From the NCBI GenBank assembly GCA_019308525.1, contig JAFDIC010000021.1, forward strand, positions 1-21,593: DNA of 21,593 nucleotides, in the 5' to 3' direction. Position 1 is the first letter of the stretch; each line of letters opens with the position of its first letter. The notes under the pieces were generated by a model. It searched no databases, was not told where the DNA came from, and worked only from the letters and a program-made list of their open reading frames with translations. The DNA comes from Deltaproteobacteria bacterium. GTDB taxonomy: Bacteria; Desulfobacterota; DSM-4660; Desulfatiglandales; HGW-15. This document shows, piece by piece, positions 1 to 7,900 of this stretch. The position numbers and the translations under genes are program-made.

Positions 1-131
1 ACGGGATAAGCTCCAGCAGGAATCCAGTAATCTCAGAGGCTTCTGGATGCCCCCGGATCCCAGTCAGGGGCGGGCTTATCAAATCCGGCATGACGGTTTT
101 GGGGGCTTTCTACGAGTTCGTCATTCTGGGC
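1..131. other. non-coding stretch with degenerate repeat remnants
   Basis: I see no credible coding sequence here. The text around 45-125 resembles the decayed 'ctggat...ccggcatgacgg' type of intergenic repeat, with a G/C-rich inverted core (GGATCC, CAGGGGCGGG, ATCCGGCATGACGG). A piece at 104-125 (GGCTTTCTACGAGTTCGTCA) resembles text at 10691-10710. These are probably remnants of dispersed repeats. I cannot count genome copies from this window. Confidence 0.4.
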
Positions 132-159
132 TTGACTTTGTTTAAACGCTTGATATAGA
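132..159 (+). promoter_or_regulatory. candidate sigma70 promoter for the EF-G-like gene
   Basis: TTGACT at 132-137 and TATAGA at 154-159 are separated by 16 nt. Transcription from it would begin near 166 and leave a leader of about 140 nt before the ATG at 307. The match is 5/6 and 4/6 to consensus, so it is plausible but unproven. Confidence 0.4.
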
Positions 160-172
160 TTTTTGTTTTTGA

Positions 173-233
173 GGCCAACAAGTTAGTGTTCTGATTCACA
201 TTACCTCTCGGGATTGATCGTGGCCAACAAGTT
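173..233 (+). repeat. 12-nt direct repeat in the EF-G leader
   Basis: GGCCAACAAGTT occurs at 173-184 and again at 222-233, a 49-nt period, inside the predicted untranslated leader. The inner ten bases (CCAACAAGTT) recur at 20903-20912, in the leader of another gene. It could be a protein-binding site or a leftover of a short duplication. I cannot decide between these. Confidence 0.45.
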
Positions 234-306
234 CAACCAGCCCTTGTTCCTCGGGGCTGACCATAATATCCCTTGTCCGGGAATTTGACTTTGAAAGGAT
301 TATGAT

Positions 307-2385
307 ATGGATCGGAAAAGCGAGCTATTGAGAAATGTCGCTCTGGTCGCCCACGTGGGATCCGGGAAGACCTCTCTTGGTGAAGCATTTCTCTTCAATG
401 GAAAGGCTACAAACAGGATGGGAAAGGTAGACGATGGCACCTCGAACCTGGACTTTGAGCCCGAGGAAATAAAGAGGAACATTACCATCAGCACGTCCTT
501 TCATCACTGCGAATGGAAAAGGCACTGGATTAACATTATTGATACTCCTGGCGACGATAACTTCCTGTCTGATGCCAAGCTCTGCCTTCAGGCCGCGGAC
601 AGCCTTGTAGTCGTCATTGACGCAACTGGAGGAGTAAAGATAGGGACCGAAAAGGTCTGGGAATTCGGAAACGAGCTGGAACTACCAAGAGCGGTATTCG
701 TCAACAAGATGGATCGCGAAAGGGCCGATTTTTTCAGTGCCGTCCAAGAAATCATCAGTACCTTCCAGGTCAAGGCTACACCTGTATTCTTGCCCATAGG
801 ATCAGAGGACAAATTCGAGGGCCTTGTGGATCTAATAAGGCTCAAGGCTTATATCTACAAGAAGGACGGGAGCGGCAAGTTCCAGGATTCGGATGTGCCG
901 AAAGACATGCAGGACACGGTCTCTGAATGGCGGGAAAAAATGATAGAGAATGTCGTGGAGGCCGATGATGATTTGATGGAAAAGTATCTGGAAGGGGAAG
1001 AACTGACACCGGATGAAATCGAGAACACACTCTTCCATGGCATGAAATCCAGGCTCGTTGTGCCCATCGTCTGTGGTTCCGGTATCCTGAACATAGGCGT
1101 ATGCCAGTTAATGGATTTGCTGATCCAAGGCATGCCCTCCCCCCTGGAAAAGGGGGAACTTCGCGGGAAAAAGCCCGGGGGAAACGACACCGTGAGCAGA
1201 ACGCCCTCTCCCGATTCACCCTTTTCCTCCATAGTGGTCAAGACAGTCGCTGATCCCTTTGCCGGCAAGCTTAATATCCTGAGAATCTTGTCCGGGACCC
1301 TCAATGCCGACTCCACGGTATACAATCCCAACAAGGCCGTGAAAGAGAAATTCGGGCAGATCTTTCTCCCTGAAGGCAAGAAACAGCAGCCGGTTGAATC
1401 TGCGACTACCGGCGACATCATTGCGATACCCAAGCTGAAGGATACCGGCACTGGAGATACGCTTTGTGACGAAGCGGATCCTATCGTTTACGAGGCTGTC
1501 GAGCCGTTGCCCGCAGTTATCTCCTACGCCGTTGAAGCCAAGGTAAAGGGCAGCGAAGACAAGGTATTCACCTCTCTTGCCAAGCTGCTCGAAGAAGACC
1601 CCACGCTCCGCCTGGAGAGGGACCAGGCCACGTCCGAGATCATCCTTTCCGGGACAGGTCAGATACATTTGGAGGCCACGTGTGAAAAGCTGAGCAGAAA
1701 ATTCGGCGTGGAGGTGAACCTTAAACCCGTAAAGGTTCCTTACAAGGAAACCATAAAGAAGCCGGCCAAACATGTAATTTACAGACACAAGAAGCAGACC
1801 GGTGGCCGCGGCCAGTTTGCAGAAGTTCACTTCGACGTAACTCCTCTTCAGAGGGGCAAAGGCTTTGAATTCGAGGAAGCCCTGGTGGGCATGAACGTAC
1901 CAAGGAATTTCGTCCCTGCCGTTGAAAAGGGACTGAACGAGGCACTCAACAGTGGCGTCCTCGCCGGGTATCCCGTCGTAGACCTAAAAGTGAGATTTTA
2001 CGACGGGAAATCTCACGATGTCGACTCCTCTGAGATGGCCTTTAAGATCGCCGCCAGCATGTGTTTCAAGAAGGCGGTTCAGGAGGCCAACCCTGCCCTT
2101 CTCGAACCCATAATGAAGATGGAGATCACGGTACCGGAAGAAGTCATGGGCGACGTGATGGGTGATCTTAACAGCCGGCGGGGAAGGGTCTTGGGCGTGG
2201 AGAGCAAGGGCAAGTACCAGGTCATCAAGGCACAGGCCCCCATGGCCGAGGTATTACAGTACGCCCTGGACCTAAACGCCATGACCGCGGGACGGGGTTC
2301 CTTTAGCATGGAGTTCTCCCATTACGAGGAGGTCCCGGCCCACCTGGCGGAGAAGATTATTGCAGAGGCCAAGAAGGGCGAATGA
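307..2385 (+). CDS. elongation factor G-like translational GTPase (FusA2-type paralogue)
   Basis: A ribosomal translocation-type GTPase of 692 residues, the full length of EF-G. G1 is AHVGSGKT (15-22), the switch I text is KRNITI (about 56-61), G3 is DTPGDDNF (79-86) and G4 is NKMD (133-136). Domains II-V follow, including the domain IV loop GGRGQFAEVHF and the C-terminal half with SRRGRVLG. Canonical EF-G has DTPGH in G3, and here the catalytic His position is Asp83. RGITI is also changed to RNITI. Such changes are typical of secondary EF-G paralogues, whose roles include ribosome recycling and are often unknown, so this is probably not the main fusA. No rpsL, rpsG or tuf is adjacent, which agrees. 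The ATG at 307 has GAAAGGA at 293-299. A mogA-type gene follows 34 nt downstream. Confidence 0.93.
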   Translation: MDRKSELLRNVALVAHVGSGKTSLGEAFLFNGKATNRMGKVDDGTSNLDFEPEEIKRNITISTSFHHCEWKRHWINIIDTPGDDNFLSDAKLCLQAADSLVVVIDATGGVKIGTEKVWEFGNELELPRAVFVNKMDRERADFFSAVQEIISTFQVKATPVFLPIGSEDKFEGLVDLIRLKAYIYKKDGSGKFQDSDVPKDMQDTVSEWREKMIENVVEADDDLMEKYLEGEELTPDEIENTLFHGMKSRLVVPIVCGSGILNIGVCQLMDLLIQGMPSPLEKGELRGKKPGGNDTVSRTPSPDSPFSSIVVKTVADPFAGKLNILRILSGTLNADSTVYNPNKAVKEKFGQIFLPEGKKQQPVESATTGDIIAIPKLKDTGTGDTLCDEADPIVYEAVEPLPAVISYAVEAKVKGSEDKVFTSLAKLLEEDPTLRLERDQATSEIILSGTGQIHLEATCEKLSRKFGVEVNLKPVKVPYKETIKKPAKHVIYRHKKQTGGRGQFAEVHFDVTPLQRGKGFEFEEALVGMNVPRNFVPAVEKGLNEALNSGVLAGYPVVDLKVRFYDGKSHDVDSSEMAFKIAASMCFKKAVQEANPALLEPIMKMEITVPEEVMGDVMGDLNSRRGRVLGVESKGKYQVIKAQAPMAEVLQYALDLNAMTAGRGSFSMEFSHYEEVPAHLAEKIIAEAKKGE

Positions 2386-2419
2386 GGCACCCTGCAAGGG
2401 CCCCGAAGCATGGAAGCTG

Positions 2420-2923
2420 ATGGATCTTGATGTAAAAGCCGGCGTCTTGGTATTGAGCGATAAGGCCTCGAGGGGAGAGAGGTTCGACGAGAGCGGCCTC
2501 GTTGCCTCAGAGATGTTAGAAACCTTGGGTTTTTCCGTGGTCAAGCGCGAAATCATACCTGATGATCTTCAGCAGATCGTCAATACCCTCAGCAGATGGG
2601 TCGACGAGGAGGGTCTGAACCTAATCGTCACTTCCGGGGGTACCGGGCTCAGCCCTACCGACGTTACGCCCCAGGCCATGAAACAGGTGATAGATTACGA
2701 GGTCCCGGGGATGGCGGAAGCCATGCGTGGGGAGAGCTTGAAAAAAACTCCCCATGCAATGATCTCCAGGGCCATGGTGGGGGTGCGAAAATCATGCCTC
2801 ATAATCAACCTCCCTGGCAGTCCCGGCGGAGTCAGGGAAAACCTACAAGTCCTGTTGCCCGCCCTGGAGCACGCTCTCTCAAAGCTCATGGGAGACACAT
2901 CCGATTGCGCAACCCCCCACTAG
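2420..2923 (+). CDS. mogA: molybdenum cofactor biosynthesis protein, MogA/MoaB family
   Basis: A molybdopterin adenylyltransferase-type protein of 167 residues. It would activate molybdopterin as the AMP adduct before metal insertion in the cytoplasm. Family landmarks are [12 protein letters not shown] (10-20), the MPT-binding [13 protein letters not shown] (72-84) and [11 protein letters not shown] (131-141). I chose the ATG at 2420 because the family fold begins right at [11 protein letters not shown] longer TTG reading from 2360 would overlap the EF-G gene and add 20 unrelated residues. The ribosome site is weak (GGAAG at 2412-2416), so translation may be coupled to the upstream gene. MogA and MoaB cannot be separated with certainty by eye. 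Its stop codon overlaps the convergent fumarase stop. Confidence 0.88.
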   Translation: MDLDVKAGVLVLSDKASRGERFDESGLVASEMLETLGFSVVKREIIPDDLQQIVNTLSRWVDEEGLNLIVTSGGTGLSPTDVTPQAMKQVIDYEVPGMAEAMRGESLKKTPHAMISRAMVGVRKSCLIINLPGSPGGVRENLQVLLPALEHALSKLMGDTSDCATPH

Positions 2924-4311
2924 GTCTTGCCACGAATCATGTCGTCAAGCAGCCTGTTGAGTTCCTCCTCTGGAAGGACGCGCTTTTTCAATGCCACTTC
3001 CCGTATGCTTTCCCCCTTTTCGTATGCCTCCTTGGCAATGGCTGCCGCCCTGTCATAGCCTATAACCGGCACAAGACCGGTGCAGAGTGCGAGGCTCTGT
3101 TCAAGGTATGATATGCACCTATCCCTGTCGGCCTTAATCCCATCCACACATTTTTCTGCCAGTGTAATGCTGGCCGATCCGAGCAGATCAATGGATTGGA
3201 GGAGGCTGTAAGCCATGACTGGGAGCATTACTATCAAGTCCAGATTCCCGGCCTGGCCTGCAAAGGTCAAGGCGGCGTCGTTTCCGATCACTTGCGCGGC
3301 AACCTGCAAAACTGCCTCCGGGATAACCGGGTTTACCTTCCCGGGCATGATGGAAGATCCGGGCTGGAGTGAGGGTAGTGTAATCTCGCCCAGGCCGCAG
3401 CGAGGCCCCGATGAAAGCCAGCGGAGATCATTACATATCTTTGTGAGGCTGACCGCATAGGATCTAAGGGCGCCGCTGGCCTCCACGGATGCGTCCTGGG
3501 ATGCCTGTGCTTCAAAGTGGTTGGTGGTCTCCCTGAAGGGGCAGCGCGTCTCTCCGGAAACATAGGTAATAACGCGGGAGGCAAATTCGGGATGGGTATT
3601 GAGCCCTGTTCCAACCGCTGTGCCTCCCAGGGCCAACTCGGCAAGCGATTCTTCCGTTGATTTTACCCTCCTGATACTCAGTTCCACTTGCCTTGCATAC
3701 CCGCTGAATTCCTGGCCGAGGGAGATAGGGACAGCGTCCTGGAGATGGGTCCTGCCTATCTTGCGCACGTCCGAGAACTCTTCGGATTTTCGTAACAAGC
3801 TCTTCTGAAGCACGCCCATGGCAGGGAGGAGCGTCTCCCTGACACCCATCAAGGCCGCGATATGAATGGCCGTGGGGATAACATCATTGCTTGATTGCCC
3901 CAGGTTGACGTGATCGTTTGGATGAACCGGAGTCTTGCCCCCCCTCCTCCCCGTAAGTATCTCGTTGGCGCGCCCGGCTATTACCTCGTTTGCATTCATA
4001 TTCGTAGAGGTCCCGGAGCCCGTCTGAAACACGTCAACTATGAACTGCTCATCCAGCCTTCCTTCTTCCACCTCGGTTGCAGCCTGGACAATAGCTTCTG
4101 CCAGGCCTTTCTCCAAGAGGCCCAGCTCCTGGTTCACCTTGGCCGCATATTTCTTGATCATGCCCATGGCTCGAATAAAGGACCTCTGGAATCTCAAACC
4201 ACTCAGACGAAAGTTTTCTGCGGCCCTTTGCGTTTGCGCCCCGTAGTAGGCATCCCCGGGGACCCTCACACAGCCCATAGAATCCTCTTCTTCCCTGAAA
4301 CCCTTGCCCAT
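2920..4311 (-). CDS. fumC: fumarate hydratase, class II
   Basis: Reversible hydration of fumarate to L-malate in the TCA cycle, by the heat-stable iron-independent enzyme. It has 463 residues, normal for the family. The start reads EEDSMG...[16 protein letters not shown] (130-136), GRTHLQDA (186-193, catalytic His), [17 protein letters not shown] (294-310) and the signature [11 protein letters not shown] (318-328, catalytic Ser loop) are all present. SGPRCG and MPGK favour fumarase over the related aspartase, which has SGPRAG and MPAK. The following VIPEA is less typical of FumC, so a minor chance of another superfamily member remains. The ATG at 4311 has a strong upstream GGAGGGAGG (complement of 4320-4328). 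The gene is monocistronic and convergent with the mogA-type gene. Confidence 0.88.
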   Translation of the reverse strand: MGKGFREEEDSMGCVRVPGDAYYGAQTQRAAENFRLSGLRFQRSFIRAMGMIKKYAAKVNQELGLLEKGLAEAIVQAATEVEEGRLDEQFIVDVFQTGSGTSTNMNANEVIAGRANEILTGRRGGKTPVHPNDHVNLGQSSNDVIPTAIHIAALMGVRETLLPAMGVLQKSLLRKSEEFSDVRKIGRTHLQDAVPISLGQEFSGYARQVELSIRRVKSTEESLAELALGGTAVGTGLNTHPEFASRVITYVSGETRCPFRETTNHFEAQASQDASVEASGALRSYAVSLTKICNDLRWLSSGPRCGLGEITLPSLQPGSSIMPGKVNPVIPEAVLQVAAQVIGNDAALTFAGQAGNLDLIVMLPVMAYSLLQSIDLLGSASITLAEKCVDGIKADRDRCISYLEQSLALCTGLVPVIGYDRAAAIAKEAYEKGESIREVALKKRVLPEEELNRLLDDMIRGKT

Positions 4312-4441
4312 TCTTAGAACCTCCCTCCAAAACTTGTGGCAATTGCTTGATCAGCATGTCCATTGTCACAGCACTCCATACTCTATACCGATCCAGCGGT
4401 GGCCTGCAATAGATTTGTTTTCCCGCGCTTTTGCCGCCAAG

Positions 4442-4470
4442 TTGAAACATCGCTCTGTATACTGTATCTT
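4442..4470 (+). promoter_or_regulatory. candidate sigma70 promoter for cutA
   Basis: TTGAAA at 4442-4447 and TATCTT at 4465-4470 are 17 nt apart, placing the transcript start about 25 nt before the GTG at 4501. The GGAGG in GCGAGGAGGAACAGGCC lies in the short leader. This is the only good promoter match in the fumC-cutA divergent gap. Confidence 0.45.
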
Positions 4471-4500
4471 GACCAGGAAAAACGCGAGGAGGAACAGGCC

Positions 4501-4824
4501 GTGAAGGAATACATTGAGGTCCACACGACCCTTGAAACCCAAGAGGATGCCCGGAAAATCGCCAGACGTCTTGTTGAAAAAAGATTGGTCGCCTGTGCCC
4601 AGGTCCTGGGTCCCATCTCCAGCACCTACTGGTGGAAGGGAGAGATACAGGAAGAACAGGAATGGCTTTGTACCATGAAAAGTAAAAGGGCCCTCTATCC
4701 CCGGATCGAGAATGAAATAAGAGCGATCCATCCCTATGAAGAACCGGAGATCCTTGCGACCCCCGTGGTTGAGGGAAGCAAAAGCTACTTGGATTGGGTG
4801 GATGACCAGGTAGAATCCCCGTGA
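4501..4824 (+). CDS. cutA: CutA family divalent-cation tolerance protein
   Basis: A small cytoplasmic trimeric protein of the CutA1 family, linked to divalent metal tolerance, with its biochemical role unsettled. Visible family motifs are TTLETQEDARKIARRLVE (9-26), RLVACAQV (28-35), STYWWKGEI (40-48), IHPYEEPEI (79-87) and the C-terminal SYLDWV. I chose the GTG at 4501, which gives 107 residues, the usual CutA length, and has GAGGAGG about 9 nt upstream. A reading from the ATG at 4363 would add 46 residues that do not look like the family and would start before the likely promoter. It is divergent from fumC and convergent with the giant gene. Confidence 0.92.
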   Translation: MKEYIEVHTTLETQEDARKIARRLVEKRLVACAQVLGPISSTYWWKGEIQEEQEWLCTMKSKRALYPRIENEIRAIHPYEEPEILATPVVEGSKSYLDWVDDQVESP

Positions 4825-4909
4825 CTTCCTCGAAGTGAGCATCTGATAGGAGGAATATTCTCCGGCAGCGCAAGTAGTCGGCAGGGGTGGAATAGTCGGC
4901 CCAGTGTCC

Positions 4910-7900
4910 CTAATGGGGCGGGGTGCTGTTATCGCCTAGTTGCCCCATCCTCTTGTCAAATTTCCTTGCTACCAGGTTCTCAAATTCCTTTCCGAGATAG
5001 GGACGATGATCGAATAGATACCACTTTATGCTGTCCCAGTAGTCCTTCAACTCCTGCATGTCCCCTGTCCTGTCCAGCAAATCGGTTATCTCTTTTAATT
5101 TCTCCCTCTTTAGTTGGTCTTTCCTGAGCTCATAAAGGTCCACAAGCCTGTGCCTTTGCCCTTCTGTAAAACCGATGTCCAGAGAACGCTCCATGAGGTC
5201 GTTGACTATGCCCTGAATCTCCTTGAAATCCCTGGATGCCTCTATTTTAGTCCTGACCCGGTCAAGCATGGCGTCAGTAATTTCCCGGAGTCTCTCTTCA
5301 AATGCCCTTTCCAGTTCATTTTCATAATCATCAGTATAAAATGGTGTCTTCCTCAAGGACCTGAGACTATAGTGGAAATAGTTCTTTAGCTGATCCAGGT
5401 CCCCTATGGACCTCATGTAAGATATCTTTTGGCCTATGTTTATCCTGTCGACGAAATCGACCGTGAGCACCCTCTTGTCCTCGTCCTTGCCAAGGACAAG
5501 GCCTGTCTTTGCCCTGAAGAAGTGATTTAGATAATAGGGCTCACTCCATAGTTTCTTCGCCGAGATGTTGTTCAAGGAGTCATTCAGTGCTTCGTACCGC
5601 CTTTCCACCTTCTCTGCCAAATCCAGGAAGTTGACGCAAACGGGCTTGTTTTTCCCTCTAAAACGGGCGCAGCCCATCAAGACTATCAAGAGCAGCTTTA
5701 TCATATTCTCGTAATTCATGTAGACGCTGACATTTTCAAAACCATAAAGACGGACTTCGTCCCTTATCAGTCTCTCGAGCATAAAGTCCAGTGCCTCTCC
5801 TGGCAGACTCCTCAAGCCATTGTACAGGCGCAATGCCTCAAAAAGTTCCCGCTCAAAGGTCGGGTACCCGACCCCGCGATAATTCCTCCTTTGATAAATG
5901 AATCTGAGGGGGACTTTGACAATGAGACTTGCAAGATCCCGGAATTCCACGTACCTAATTCCCTTGAGCCTGAATATTCTTTCCAGGGCATAGATCTTTC
6001 TCCCCGCCCTGACATAGTCTTCCTCCCTTGATTCATCGCGGCCAAAGGAATCAAAATAGTTTGCCGGTGTCTTGTCAGGGGGCAGGCCCCTTTGATAGTA
6101 GAGTTCGAGGGCATGGAAGACATGGCCCCTCCTGGAGCAGATTTCCCGGATGTGTTCATCAAGGGTTCTCTTGCCCTCGATAATCTCATGGCATATACAC
6201 CTGATCCGGTACAGTTGGGTCGCAAGATCTTCCAGGACTATGCCCTCCTTCATCGAGGAAAACACAATAAAAGAACTTATGAAAAAGGCGTCAAAAAAGT
6301 TCTTGTGACCCAGGTCCAGGAGCTCCTGGGTGGCATAAATCGAAAATTCTCCCCGAACCATGTGGTGGAGAAAATCATGGTATCTCACAAGGTCTACCAA
6401 GTATTTCCGCGACTTCCCATAAATACCGTATCTCTCTGGTATCTTTTCCTTTTCAAGGAAATAGGCCCCCGCAAGTGCGTGATCGACTATGTTGACCTCA
6501 TTCCTGTATTTTTCCCTCAGCACGGGATTGAGTCCTATGTCCCTGAAAACGGAAGACCTGATGAACGCCTCGAACAGAGGCCGATCTGCGCTCATCAATT
6601 GATTTATCATGCTCCCCAGGGTTTCGATCTGTACCTCACTCAATCCCACGATACCGGCTGCCATTGGACCAAATTCACGCTGGGCCGCCTTGTGCAATAG
6701 CTCCACATCCTGGAAGCCATCCTTGTCTCGCCTTATCAAGGCTTCTATCTTCTTTATGCTTTTCAGGATGTGGGAAAGGACGGGTGACTTCAGGTAGACC
6801 TTACCCGCCAATTTGAGGTCCTTGAGTTCCATGATCTCGGGAAGCACAAACTCCAGCAGGGAAGGACAGCGTTGATACAGGATCTCAATGTCCGAGTAAA
6901 GGCTTTCAGGATGGAAAAGAGCCTTTACGAAATTAGCCCTAATGGTCTCCCTCAGTGCTTCCGCCCTCTTGAACCACATCCTCTGTCTAGCAGGTAATCT
7001 CAAATCGGAATCATCGTGGGACAGGAGTCTCAGGTGACTCGTATAGAAGCTTTCCAGGTTCCCGAAAAAGCTCTCCATCTCTTCCAGGCTCTGGACGGGA
7101 ATCTCAGACACCCGACATCCCTCGTATTCCTTTGCCATCCTTTCCAGCCGGTTTATGTTTTCATCCATATTGATGTAAGTGATGTCCAGGGCCTGGGTCT
7201 CATGGTTCAACTTCAACTGGAATCCAGTGCCTACAATAAAGGAGGTCTGGCTCTCATATAGCTGGTCGCTAAATCGCCTCAGCGTGGGGAGATCGAGATA
7301 GTTTTCATTGATATACTTGGTCTCTGCTTCCACCTCCTTGACCAGGTGGCTGATCTCAGCCGGGGCAACCCCAGCCAATATGGGATTGAAATTTACAATA
7401 TCCGTCCTCGACAAGTTGACGGCAACCCACAGGAGGGGAAAGAGCATGCGCCCGTCCATCCTTTCAAATATGTGACCGGTGCCGTGGAATTCGATATTGA
7501 GAAACTTTCTGTAGAAGGTGGACACTTCAAGGGGATCGCTTTTCAGATACTTCCTTTCAAATTCCCTGATCACCCCCAGCAACCTCAGTGCGTTTTCTAT
7601 CTTGGCCAGATTGGCGTCATTGTAATCGGCAAGAACCTCCTTCTCCATGATCCCCTTTGAAGGTAGATCTTGCCAGTTGTGGAGAAATTCGAAACGGTTC
7701 ATCATTTTTAGTATTTTCCTGACGATCTGATGGTGGATGCCGCCCGTGGAACTTATACTTTCATCCAGGTATTGCTCCCAGTCCAATTCGCGATTAGTAA
7801 CCACTCTGACCATGGAATCGTAGAGGCCAAAGAGCTCGGCAAGCTGCTCTGTGCTAAGGCCTGACCTCTTTGATGCAACCGTTTCCGCCATGGTCATCAA

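Noticed and set aside
1138..1190. C-run/G-run inverted text within the EF-G-like gene, suspected inserted palindromic element
   Set aside because: The encoded text (SPLEKGELRGKKPGG...TVSRTPSPDSPFSSIV) fits the usual variable linker before domain II of this family and the frame is kept. A chance inverted repeat is enough.
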